Below are positions 36,592 through 53,984 of a DNA stretch of 64,000 nucleotides, one piece after another (within the stretch, counting starts at the first letter, position 1; the number at the start of each line of letters is the position of its first letter). Location: NCBI GenBank assembly GCA_039096225.1, contig JBBPEB010000004.1:1274001-1338000 (forward strand). The letters are read 5' to 3'. The stretch comes from Blastocystis sp. Blastoise. Its lineage: Eukaryota > Sar > Bigyra > Opalinata > Blastocystidae. The translations under genes were made by a program, and so were the position numbers. The notes beneath the pieces are model-generated. The model saw only the letters and a list, made by a program, of their open reading frames with translations. It was not told the DNA's origin and made no database searches.

Positions 36592-37270
36592 ATGTATTTT
36601 ACTCCTCCTTCTCCTTCTTCTATATCACAATCGAAATCTACTATAACTACATTATTCTATGATTTAAATGAAAATATTTATATGAATAAGTGTTGGTTAG
36701 CTTCTTCAAATTATTCTATTATTACTAAAAAAACAAGTATATATATATATATATATATTGTATTATATATAATTATTTTCTGATCTTATTCAATCATTAT
36801 AATTAGCAACTCAATTTTCTTAAGAAATATTATTAAAATAATTAATATGTATTAATTTACTGTATAAAAAAAGAATTACTCTTAAGATTTATTGAAATCA
36901 ATTAAAAATATATGTGTAACTATATATGAACAATTATTTACTATTAAGAATGAATCTACTAAACCTACTCTTCTTCCTCTAGAACTAATTTCAGATATAT
37001 AAAAATTGGGTCCATTAATCTTTCTAAAATGAATAAATTTATTATTATAACTAAACAATAAATACTGGATTCTATTAAAGAACTATTAAATAATATAAAA
37101 TGAATTAAAACTAATATAAAATTTAGAAGAATATATTCTGGTTTCATATCTCCTTTAGAAACTAATTATTTATTTATATATAAAGTTTTTATTATTATAT
37201 TCATATATTGAACAATTAAAAGTATTGAAAAGTCGAAATAATATTGGAAATAAGATTATAGACAAGTATA
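36592..37270 (+). pseudogene. Decayed multi-exon gene with in-frame TAA/TGA
   Basis: Exon 1 (36,592-36,739) is intact: MYFTPPSPSSISQSKSTITT and on to IITKKT, ending at GTATATAT in phase 1. After the next AG, at about 36,808, the frame that joins in phase reads TQFS, stop, EILLK, stop, LICINLLYKKRITLKIY, stop, NQLK. A shifted frame then reads ITKQ, stop, ILDSIKELLNNIK, stop, IKTNIKFRRIYSGFISPLE. The in-frame nonsense codons are TAA where Gln would fit and TGA where Trp would fit. At least one frame change lies near 37,020. The product is unrecognised. Best explained as a gene inactivated by C-to-T/G-to-A decay. Confidence 0.5.
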
Positions 37271-39299
37271 TATATATTTATATTATTATTAGAATTATAT
37301 ATATATATATTATATTGTTATTGATGTATATATTTAGATATTAATACATACAAAGATAAATAGAATGATATTATTTCTTCCTTTGATCTTTTGGTTATTC
37401 TCTTTGTATGTTGTTAACTTTAGTTCTTTCGAATTCGAAGAGTATTATTTTGAATGTTTTTATTTAATTATATCTTCTATTATATATTATTATTATATAT
37501 ATTATATCTATAAACTTATTTTTTTTATAGTCTAAGTATTTTATTAAATTATTCACTGAATTATACTATAATAGATAAGAATGAATTTAATGATAAAAAT
37601 AAATAATAATGATATAATCAATAGGAGTAATAAACATATATTTCTAAAGGAAAAATAGTCTATGCTATATATATTCTTTAATAAGTTCTTTTATATCTTT
37701 ACAACATATATATACTTACTATTCCATGTTATTACTCTTTTTTATTATTTACTAAATAATATATATATATTCGTTTATAACATTATTTTTATTTCTTCTT
37801 GTAATAAATATCATAAGAATATAAATTAGTTTATTATTAACGTTTCTACCTAAATAACTAATAGTTTTCTATATATATAGTTTTGTTTATAATAATAATA
37901 TTTTTTTACACTTTTATTTCTATTAATATTCTTTAAATTGATTTATTTAAAACTTAGTTCTTTACACATTTATTTCTATGAGTATGTAAAAATAAGAAGA
38001 GTTATATTTTTAAAAATAAAAAATATTTTTTAAAGAATTAATAAATCAGTTTGTGAAAGTATATCAAATTAAATATTTTCTTATTTTGAATGATATAATT
38101 ATTGTAATAAAATACTATATAATCGTTATAGTATCTCGATTAAACACAATATAGTTTTTATTTCATTTATTATTGGTTGTTATTCTTTCAATAACCTAAT
38201 ATCACTTGTCATAACATAAATATAAATATCATAATTATTATATTATGAATATACAGTGATATTTGAACTATGCTGACTTTTTTAGTATTCAATCATTCAA
38301 GAGAAAAAAAGAAGAAATCATCATAGGGTAGAATTTTCAGAGTTTTCGTATATATAAAAAATTTATACATATTTTAGGGTTAGGGGTTGGATTATTATTT
38401 GACATAAAAGTTTTTCACATAAATCTTTTTATTTATTAATATTTTATGTATTGTTTTTTGTTGACTTATAATGGTATGTATCATTATTTTTTTATATACT
38501 TTATTATATAGCTATCATTTATGACTCAAATAAATAGGAGACGAACACAATTTTTTCTCTTGGATGAAGATATGTTCTTATTTTACTATTTATCTACTCT
38601 CTACAGTTATAACTTTGTTTTTGGTGCTCTACTGATCAGGAATGACTTACTTTGAAATGTATGCTTTAAATATTTTTATATAATAGTTATAGTTGGCTTC
38701 TTTTAGCTGGTGATCCTTGAAGTGTAATCATTGATTGATGTGCGTGTTTAATATATATTATTTATAATTATTTTTTTTATTCCTTTTTATTTTAAACTGT
38801 ATATAGTATTTCAGAATAATCATATAATTGAAGATAAGATGATGTTTGATGTGTTTATATAAGGTGTATAATTTATTATTATTAAATTATCAATATTTTT
38901 ATAATTACATTTCTATAGTCTTTAAAAATGGTCAAAAAACGACACTCTGCATGAATACTAAACATATAAAAAAAAATCTATGTTAGTTTATTAATTACTT
39001 ATGTATTCTTTTTTATTAGTTTATTATTTTTCTGTTTATAATACTATAAAATGAAAATGAGTTGTTTTGGGATTAAAAAAGGATATTAATTAAATATGAA
39101 ATGACTTATTAAACCCTTTTATATATCATTAATACACATATTATGTTAATTAAATAATATATATGTTTTATTTCTCGTGAATTTTTATTTGCTTAGGGTT
39201 AGAACCAAATAAATTTCTGAAATTGCTTCTTAAAAAATATTGGGTCTGATAGTGGTGTCATATACGTTATTTGGTGTTGACTCTAGAGTCAGAATTTGA
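37271..39299. other. AT-rich intergenic region with two telomere-like hexamer pairs
   Basis: No coding frame seen. TTAGGGTTAGGGG occurs at about 38,374-38,388 and CTTAGGGTTAG at about 39,194-39,205. Confidence 0.5.
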
Positions 39300-41560
39300 T
39301 TTTTTATTTCTATTTGTGCTTTTCTAGAGGCTCATAGTAATCAGACTAAAGGTCATTTAAAAAAAGAAAACACAAAAAGTATCTATTAGTGAAAATGTTC
39401 TATATGTCAAAGAATCTATATAAAGTAAAATAATTAAAAAATTATTATTAATGTTGTATAGTGATCACTTATAAGGAAATAAAAACAAAATAATTTTTCT
39501 TTTAAATTATGAATAGTAAATAAATAATTCTATGAAATATTTAGAATTGTAAAAGAAGTTAAATAAAAATTATTATGAGATTTTAATTTGCTATCTTTTA
39601 GATATAAATAAAATTAATATATGAAAAAAAATAAAATTTTTTAAAAGAAAACATTTTTGTAATTCTTGTTTTGGAATAGATTTTAGTGTCATAAATTCAT
39701 TTTTAATTATATATTATATATATATATATAAGTTTTATATATATTATTAATGATAATCCATAAATTAGTAATATTAAAGAATTATTTATCATATATAGAT
39801 AATCAAAACCATTCTTTTAAAATTTTTATTATGTATATAAATATTAATAAAAAATATAATATTTATTTTTATAGATATATATTATTATAATTTTTATTAT
39901 GTATAGTTTTAAAATAGATTATTATTAATTAGAAATACATATATATATAAGATATTAAAAGAAATTATTCTTAGAGTGATAAATTTCTTTTTTTAATAAA
40001 ATATTTTAACTAATTCTTAAAATATATAAAACATTATAGTGTTATATCTTTAAATAAAAATTTATATTAAATGATAATACATAGAAAATACATATGTGTT
40101 GATATAGAATTACAATAGATTCAAATATTATATTTTAATTTATTTTATTATTATAAAATATATATAAATTGTTTTATAAAATATTTTTTATATATTTTAA
40201 TGTCAATGAATTATTTTTATTAAATGAATTTATATTTATAAATATAATTATTTAATTAATATAATATTTATTATAATGTTAATGATTTTAATGATATTGA
40301 AGCATTAATAAATAAAAGATAAGAATTATGTATTAAATTATTTATTTATATAATGAATTAAATATTTTTAAAATAATATTCACATTCATTTATTTATAAA
40401 TTATTTTTTATATTTTATTTATTCATTTGATATTCTATTAATAATATGGAATTCAAAATATATTTGATAATAAATTATTCTTTGAATAAGATATTTGATT
40501 TTTATTAAGATTAAATGAATTTTTTATTATTTTTATGTAGTTTAATTATTTAATTATTTATTTTATTTATAAAAATGGATTGAATTATGAATAAGTAATA
40601 TTAATATAAAAAAATTCATTTAAATGTGATAATAGAAATATTTTTTAAATATAAATTATATTTATATATATATATATTGAATAAATATATTAATAAAATA
40701 TAAATGAAATAGTATTTGAATATATAATAAAAATATATTTTTATTAAAAATGATTATTTCCAAATTAATTTATGATAATTTTTTATATTATAATAGTTAT
40801 TTTACATTTAACATAATGAATTGTATTTAATAATAATTATTGTTTTATAATAAATAATATAATAAATAATACTATTAAATTAATATAGAAAATATTACAA
40901 ACAAATATATTTATTAATTAATAAGAAAAATTTTAATTAATAAGTATATATGTAATTTTAAAATGAAAATAAATATTGATTTATGAATGATATTTAAATT
41001 AAAAAATTAAAATAATGAAGATGATTTAAAAATATAATTTTTTATTAAATATTAATATAAAATTCTATTTAAATAATTGAATAATAAATTAAAGTTATAT
41101 TTTATATGAATTAATCAATTGATGAAAAAATATTGAATAGAAATTGTTTAGTATTAGAAATATTCTTATAAATAATATTACTTTTTATTTATACATATAT
41201 ATAATAATTAATGAAGATAATTATATATATATAGATGAATTAATTATATATGTAAATATATCTATTTGAATAATAGAAAAGATGTTATTAAAATTTATAG
41301 TTTGTTATATATATAAAATTATTTATAATATATATTAAGAAATTATATTAGTTTTTAAAATGTATAAATATATAAATTAGAAAAAAGAATTAAAATGATA
41401 TATTATATATTTATTTCTGATTGTATGGAAATATATTATTTATAATGAATAATTCAATTAGTAATGAATGCTTTATAAAATATTTATGGTATGCATTAGA
41501 ATTATGTTAATTAATGTTTATACGATAAAATAATAATGAATATAAATATATACACATATA
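39300..41560 (+). repeat. Diverged direct duplication, copy A (partner at 60.2-63.9 kb)
   Basis: Ordered similarity with 60,220-63,880. Examples: GAAAATGTTCTA at about 39,392 and AAAATGTTCTA at about 60,231; TAGTGTTATAT at about 40,037 and TAGTGTTATATATTTCAATA at about 62,364; TTAGTAATGAATG at about 41,459 and about 63,777; and AGAATAATAATGAATATAA near the right ends. Very AT-rich and non-coding. Copy A ends directly at the TTAGGG block at 41,561. Confidence 0.6.
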
Positions 41561-41576
41561 GGGGTTAGGGTTAGGG
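41561..41576 (+). repeat. Interstitial telomere-like repeat
   Basis: GGGGTTAGGGTTAGGG, two and a half copies of TTAGGG on the + strand, at the exact right end of duplication copy A. Single pairs of the same hexamer occur near 38,374, 39,194 and 61,542. TTAGGG is the telomere unit of many fungi, animals and protists. Confidence 0.8.
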
Positions 41577-41691
41577 AAAAAAAAATATAATTAGAGAATA
41601 AGTTAATTTATGTTATAAAAATATAATATATTATAAATATAATTGGATAAAAAAAGATATTATTGATTTAATTGGTAGTCTAGAATCGTAG

Positions 41692-42163
41692 AATCGTAGA
41701 GTCTACGATTGTATGATTGTAGGATTAAATAAACCAATAGAATAAGTTTAAAAAAAAATCAACCAAAATAGTATTAGGGTAAAAAAGTGAACCAAAATAG
41801 TATTAGGGTAAAAGAATGATAGAATAAAGTGGTAATGTTTTAAAAGAAGGGTTCTCAAAATTTTATTAGGGTGAAAATAATTAATTTAATTGGTTAAAAA
41901 AATAAAATAAAATAATTGGGTATTGTAGAATTGAAAAAAGAAGAAAATAATTGGATAAAAAAAGATTTATCCAATAAAAATAGAGTTTTTCATTTCTACA
42001 ATCATAGAATCGTAGAGTCTACGATTCTACGATTGTAGAATATAAGATAATGAATTTGATTGGTAGTCTACAATCGTAGAGTCTACGATTCTACGATTGT
42101 AGGATTGTAGGATAATGAATTTGATTGGCTGTCTACAATCCTAGAATCGTAGAGTCTACGATT
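41692..42163. repeat. Four 19-bp perfect palindromes in related units
   Basis: AATCGTAGAGTCTACGATT (9-bp arms around one G) occurs at 41,692-41,710, 42,008-42,026, 42,072-42,090 and 42,145-42,163. Each is extended on one or both sides by extra CTACGATTGTAG half-sites, and three or more are preceded by TTGATTGGTAGTCTA or a close form. Between them TATTAGGGTAAAA recurs. Spacing is 316, 64 and 73 bp. The shape fits a protein-binding site cluster or the ends of a miniature element; neither is proven. Confidence 0.8.
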
Positions 42164-42607
42164 CTACGATTGTAGGATGAAATAAGCCAATAGAATGAAT
42201 TAAAATAAAAAAGTCAACCAAAATGTTATTAGGGTAAAAAAGTGGTTGACCTTTTTGAGAGGCTTTAATATTTTACTTTACTTTTTTTGTTTATTTTTTA
42301 AATTATAATGGTAATTCTTTTATTTTTATTTATTTAATGAATTCAATATATTTATTTTTATTTTTATAATGAAATATTATTTATATTAAATAATAAATAG
42401 ACGCCATTCTTGGCTTGGGTTTGAATGTGTAGCTATTTATAGTGTTAGGATACTTGTGGTCTGTTGAAATGTGGTGCTATTCATGGATCTGTTTGAATTA
42501 CTACGTTTGAAAAGGTTTAAGGTAAGAATGGGAAGATTTTAATTAAGTTGAAAGTGATGTTTATGAATGAAAATTCATAACATCACTTTTTCCCATTGTC
42601 TTTGTAG

Positions 42608-42833
42608 TGTTGGTTTTGGTACTTATGATGATAAACTATGTTCTACGATGATTTTGGATCATTTATGTTGTCTTAGTATCATTGGAATACTTTTTAAGGT
42701 ATATATTATATTAGACAATTGTGGTGATTATGTATAAATATTTTATATTATATAGTTATTTTTATATATAAAGTATATATAGGATGAGTTGAGTGTGATT
42801 AATGAAGTATTGAGTCTTCTTTGTAAGTATTAG
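42608..42833 (+). CDS. Two terminal exons of a small gene, candidate
   Basis: Exon 42,608-42,698 (after TTTGTAG, before GGTATATA) enters in phase 2 and reads VGFGTYDDKLCSTMILDHL and on to SIIGILFK. Exon 42,783-42,833 (after TATATAG) continues in phase 0 as DELSVINEVLSLLCKY to TAG. The upstream exon that would fit (about 42,451-42,522, reading GYLWSVEMWCYSW) contains an in-frame TGA, so the gene may be broken. The intervening 85-nt intron carries a strong hairpin. Family unknown. Confidence 0.35.
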
Positions 42834-44232
42834 GTATAGAAATGATTAAAATAGGTAAAATAAAATATAACAAAAATTCAAAAATTTCTAAACTATTCTT
42901 TCAACTAGAGGGTGTTTAACCCTTTAATAAGGTATATATTATTTATTTTATTCTATATTATTATTATATAGGTTGTGTGTGTATTGGATATATATATAAT
43001 ATATAATATAAATAAAAAAAACATAATAAAAAAAGAAAAATTGATTGAATATCATTTTTATTTTTTAATTTTAAAATTTAATTTTTTATATCATAAAATA
43101 GTTTTTATAATATAATATGAATACAATTAATGTAAATTAACATATATATACTATTTAAATAAATAAAAGTTTTGTTTAAAGACATTTTGTAAAAAACTAT
43201 GAATTCACTCATGTTGACTTAAATAAACAAAAATGACTTTCGCTAAGTTATTATAGACTAATAAACATATGTGTATGATAATAACTTGTTTTCTAAACAA
43301 AATAGTTTAATAATGTTAAGAATTGTGTGTATAAAAGAATATTTAAAAAATGATTATAATAAAATATTGATAATTAAGTCATAAAGTCATTAGAAAGTTG
43401 AGTCATGAACAGTTTGAAGATAGTTGAATGAGAGACTTTGACAAGATTTGTTTAAAATACTTTATAAAAACATGTTAAATGAATTTATAAAGTGATTATT
43501 AATAAGAATTAAACATAATAATAACTTTAAGAAAATAATTAATAAGAATGAGAAGATAATGTTTTAGTAAAGTATAAAATAAAAAATATATATGATGACT
43601 AGAGATCTTAATAGATATAAAAATGAATAAATAATGAATATTAAGAGTATCTAAATAATAAATAAATAAAAAGAAGAAGTTTGAAAAGAATGATAAAGTT
43701 CTTATTATAATTTTTCTTTTTATTCTTATTTTATTATTTTTAAATAACATATATTATTCTTTTGAATTAAAATTGATACTATTCATTGAATAATAGTCTA
43801 TAGTATACACTAGTATGAATAAAAGTTGAAAAATAGAATAAAATATTTTTTAAGAATGGATGAATTGTGTGTAAACATAGTTATGTAGTATGCTTACAGT
43901 AGTTTAAAATGTTATAATGAATATTTATAATTGAAAAAGATAATAAGTTAACTTATTTTATATAAAAATATTTCAATTACTGGTGTTGAAGTGTTGATAT
44001 ACAAGTATTACGATAGTATTTGTATTAAGAGTTGTAAATAAAGGTAGAAAAGAAAGAAATATTAATTAGAAGACTATATTACTATTTGAAAATCTTTTAA
44101 TTTTTGTAAATACAAAGAGATTTCTTGATGATTAAATAATTGAAGATAACTATATATATTACATAATTGATTAGATAAACATTTGAATTCTATATATATA
44201 GAATAATAATTATAAATTAAAAGAATAGAATA
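42834..44232. other. AT-rich intergenic DNA
   Basis: Recurring loosely similar short blocks but no ORF or exon chain. The ORF at 43,499-43,750 on the minus strand is a low-complexity by-product. Confidence 0.4.
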
Positions 44233-44302
44233 ATTTAAGTCAGGAATCGAACCTGATATATATATAATATATATATATTCTATCCATTTATAGAAATTAA
44301 AT
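44233..44302 (-). tRNA. tRNA-like sequence, 70 nt, best B box
   Basis: On the minus strand: acceptor ATTTAAT with CTTAAAT (6 of 7 pairs), two linker bases, D-arm CTATAAATGGATAG (4-bp stem), a 23-nt TA-only anticodon-like arm, and T-arm TCAGGTTCGATTCCTGA with the canonical GGTTCGATTCC B box. It is the most tRNA-like copy, but the TA arm leaves the anticodon undefined. Confidence 0.5.
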
Positions 44303-44411
44303 ATTAAAATAATAATATATTTTAATATATTGAATTCATCTTCTATATATATATATATAATATAATTATAATATAAAAATTAATTATAAAAAGAATATAA
44401 TAAAATAAAAT

Positions 44412-44473
44412 ATTTAAGCCAGGATTTGAACCTGTATATATATATATATATCCATCCATTATGGAGCTTAAAT
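44412..44473 (-). tRNA. tRNA-like sequence, 62 nt
   Basis: The acceptor ATTTAAG/CTTAAAT is a perfect 7-bp stem. A D-like CTCCATAATGGATGGA, a pure TA middle arm and a T-arm CAGGTTCAAATCCTGG follow. Shorter than the other copies because of the collapsed TA arm; 110 bp from the previous copy in the same orientation. Likely degenerate. Confidence 0.45.
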
Positions 44474-44858
44474 ACGATAAACAAAAGTAATTATAAGTAT
44501 ATATGAATAGAAAATAATATATATATATATATAAAATTATAGAAAAACACAATAAAAGTTACAAGAAAGGAATACCAATGTGAAAGAAAAAAAAAGGGAA
44601 ATATTAGAATAAAAAAAGATTATGTATAAATATATATATATATATATATACGAAAGCAACAAAGCTATTAATACACCAAGAGAACAAAATACATAATAAA
44701 CAAAATATATATTATATAAAATAGTTAATAAAAATAATATAAAATAGTATAATAAACCACATAAATATGTAAATATAAAAAATAAATATATAATAGATAA
44801 AGACAAATATAATAAAAAAAAAATAAAAATATAATATATATATTTACATAAGATACCT

Positions 44859-44890
44859 AAAATTGTAACCCAATTCATCTCAAATAACAT
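44859..44890 (-). CDS. Possible first exon of a further small membrane gene
   Basis: ATG at 44,890 reads MLFEMNWVTIL to a GTATCTTATG donor in phase 1. Downstream T-rich DNA could hold hydrophobic exons (for example CTTTGTTGCTTTC before GTATATA near 44,650), but I could not close a model. Weak. Confidence 0.2.
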
Positions 44891-44944
44891 TACAAGACTA
44901 TAAACAAGACAAAGAATCCAAATAGAAGCAAAAAAAGAAAAATA

Positions 44945-45229
44945 TCAAGCACAATGGAGACGAAGATCATATCTTTGATAACAAAAACTATATATAAATA
45001 CTGTATATAAATAAATAAGATGATAATAAATATATTTATAATAATATAAAAGTAAATAAAGAATAAAAAATAATAAAAAAAAAAGAAAAAATAAATAAAT
45101 AAAAATATACAGGAAAAAGGATATTTTTGATAAAGAAGAGATCATTGAGATGACACAGAAAGCCACAAAAGAACACCATACATGTTTGGAGACCAGCAAT
45201 ATAAAAAAAAATGAAAAAACACAACCCAT
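44945..45229 (-). CDS. Two-exon gene for a 53-aa membrane peptide
   Basis: Exon 1 (45,111-45,229) reads MGCVFSFFFILLVSKHVWCS and then FVAFCVISMISSLSKISFF, ending in phase 2 at CCT|GTATATT. Exon 2 (44,945-44,987) follows TATATATAG and reads FCYQRYDLRLHCA to TGA. One or two membrane segments with a basic C-terminal tail. No family recognised. It lies just downstream of a second small membrane-protein gene on the same strand. Confidence 0.4.
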   Translation of the reverse strand: MGCVFSFFFILLVSKHVWCSFVAFCVISMISSLSKISFFLYIFIYLFFLFFLLFFILYLLLYYYKYIYYHLIYLYTVFIYSFCYQRYDLRLHCA

Positions 45230-45317
45230 GATAGGTGAATTAACCCTTTAGACTATATAAAAAATAATAAAATGAATAGAATGAATATATAAATACCTTG
45301 TAGATTGTTTGAACACA

Positions 45318-45547
45318 TTAAAACCAACAAGAAAGGAAACCAACACAGAGAATACCCATCAGGGTTACTAACAAAAATTTCTAAATAAATAGGTAATATT
45401 AAATAACTAATAAAATAGAATACATACCATTTTAAGCACTTTTTGAAGAACAGCAAAAGGAATGGAGATTTTGAAGAATGGAGAGACTACAAGACCTAAG
45501 AATGAGACAGCTAGGAGATATAGAGATAATAAATAGATAACATACAT
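45318..45547 (-). CDS. Two-exon gene for a 60-aa membrane peptide
   Basis: Exon 1 (45,428-45,547) is 40 codons from ATG: MYVIYLLSLYLLAVSFLGLV, then VSPFFKISIPFAVLQKVLKM. A 47-nt intron (GTATGT...TTTAG) leads in phase 0 to exon 2 (45,318-45,380), KFLLVTLMGILCVGFLSCWF and TAA. Two hydrophobic segments around a Lys-containing loop. The second exon is also open in another frame up to a GTATTT donor, so an alternative model exists. No family recognised. Confidence 0.45.
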
Positions 45548-50755
<5,208 letters not shown>

Positions 50756-50924
50756 TATTTTTTCTTTTTGATATGTATATATAATTTTCATTTATATTTC
50801 TTGTAAATTATTTTATAATTATATTGTATATATGTATATTTATTTAAAGTCAACAAAAAAGAATACATAAGAAATAGTAATTATAAATATATTTATTAAA
50901 AATATCATATATACATAAAATAAT

Positions 50925-51618
50925 TTATTTTTCTTTATTTAGGTGATATAAGAAGAATTTATTAACGTTTAATTGTTCAGAATCTAAATCTATATTATCA
51001 TAATCAAAATTTCTATATATATATAAAAGTTATTATTGTATATATATATATATATACAAGTTTCTAATATGTTTTATATTTTTTTGAAACATATTATATT
51101 CTTTGATAAATTGTTTAATCATTCCAAATATAAGAATTGCATTGTTATTATCATAAGATTTATCACACTTTATATATAATATTTTTTTATTATATATATA
51201 TATATAAGTATATATATATATATACTTTTTTATATTGAACAATAATTTTTGATGTATTAGTTTTAAATAATCTATATATATATATATATATATATAGATA
51301 ATTCTATTAAAATAATTAAATATACTTTTTCATTTGATTAATTATTTGATTGAGATATTTATCATTTCCATCTTCAATATCAAAGAAATTGTATATATTA
51401 ATTGTAAGTGTTTTCTTTTTATCACCATTTGTCAGTTTATTAATTATTAAATAATATCTATCTTTATTTCTATAATAATAATAATAATAATATATATATA
51501 TATAGATGAATACTTTAAATAGATTGTAAATATAAAAAATATTGGTGAATTGGAATTAAAATGAATCTGAATTTCATCAGATATATTATATAACTATATA
51601 TATATTATTGTTAATAAT

Positions 51619-51653
<35 letters not shown>

Positions 51654-53902
51654 AGAATCATTAATAAAATCATTATAATTATAGTAGTTATGAATGAATA
51701 AATTTATATTATTGGCTGTTACAATTTGGTTATAAACATTTAAATATAAATATAAATCAAATAATTCACTTGGAAAAGATCCTTCATGTAAGAATGTATA
51801 CTATATATATTATATTATATTATATTATATTATATTATATTATATTATATTATATTATATTATATTATATTATATTATATACATATTGTTTTTCATTAAC
51901 TATTATCTCATTATCTATATATATATATTATATTATATTATATAATACTAATTAGATTATATGTTTGTTTATTATTTATTTGTATAGGATCATTTTCATA
52001 TTGACTATTTTGACTATTATTATAACAACTAGCTGTATATATATATATATATAAATATTATATTATTATATTATATACATTATATATATATATATTATAT
52101 TATATTATATTATATATATATATACAAATATTAATATTATCATTTGAATAATTTATAGATAAATTTGATGATTGATTATGAATTTCTTTGCTTATATCAT
52201 TATTTTCAGATAATGAAGTATAATCATATACATCAGTAGGTATTATATTATCAGCATTAATATTATCAATATTATATTTAATAGATGATTGTATATTAGA
52301 ATTATTAGCTGAAATTATATTAGCTGAAGATTGGTTATTATTTTGAATAACTTTAGATGCATATTCATTAGTATTTTGAAGTTTTTGGAAAGAAATATTA
52401 TTACTATTACTAATTATTGGATTAGCCAAATTATTATTGATATTATTTAATAAGATATTAGGAGATGAAGAAATTATATTATCATTACTACTAATTATTG
52501 GATTTAATGAATTATTGTAATTGATTGATGAATTAAGATAGTTATTATTATTTATTAATGGATTTGAAGAACTGTTATGATTAATGAATGAATTAGAAGA
52601 ATTATTATTATTTTGATTATTAATATTGATTGATGAATTAAGATAATTATTATTATTGATTGATGAATTAAGATTGTTGTTATTATTGATTGATGAACTA
52701 AGATAATTGATATTATTGATTGATGGATTAGAAGAATTGTTATAATTGATTGATGTACTAGATAAATTATGATTATTATTTACTATTGGATTAGATAAAT
52801 TATGATTATTATTTGATATTGGATAAGAAGAATTGTTATAATTGATTGATGTATTAGATAAATTATGATTATTAGTTGATATTGGATAAGAAGAATTGTT
52901 ATAATTGATTGATGTATTAGATAAATTATGATTATTAGTTGATATTGGATAAGAAGAATTGTTATAATTGATTGATGTATTAGATAAATTATGATTATTA
53001 TTTACTATTGGATTAGATAAATTATGATTATTATTTGATATTGGATAAGAAGAATTATTAATGAATGAATTAGAAGAATTATTATTATTTTGATTATTAT
53101 TGTTGATTAATGGATTAGATAAATTATTTATTATTTGCTTAGAAGAATTATCATTGATAGAATTATCACTATTGGAAATGATAGAAATATTAAACTGATC
53201 AATATCTTCAACAGAATTATGAATACTTGGAATTGGAGAATAATAATTATTTAATATATTATTATTATTTAGATTATATTGATTATTTAATGAATCATTT
53301 ATACTATAATTATTATCATTGTTATTAGAATTAAATGAAGGAAGAAGAAGAGGAGAAATAAGTTCTATACTTTTTTTATTTTCATCATCATTCATACTAT
53401 TGAACTTTATAATGGGAGATATAATTATAGGAGATATTTGTTGATCTGATAATTTAATATATTTATTTTCATTGTTACAATTATTTATTTTAGCACTATC
53501 TTTTGATTCCATCTATGGGATACATATGATAATATGAATAATATGAATATGAATATGAATATGAATATGAATATGAATATGAATATGAATATGAATATGA
53601 ATATGAATATGAATATGAATATGAATATGAATACATATGGATAATATGAATATACATGAATAATATGAATATGAATACATATGGATAATATGAATATGAA
53701 TATGAATATGAATATATATGAATATGAATATATATGGATAATATGAATATACATGAATAATATAAATAATATCGATAATAAAAATAATATGGATAATATT
53801 GATAATATGAATACTTTAGATGATATATCTTCTTTTGATTCAATATAACGATTTATATCATAATTGAATGTACACTTTCTAACCAGTAATTCATATGAGC
53901 AA

Positions 53903-53984
<82 letters not shown>

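Noticed and set aside
53485-53843. Tyr/Ser/Ile-rich ORFs of 89 and 115 codons
   Set aside because: They lie in the hexamer array that forms an intron of the recombinase gene.
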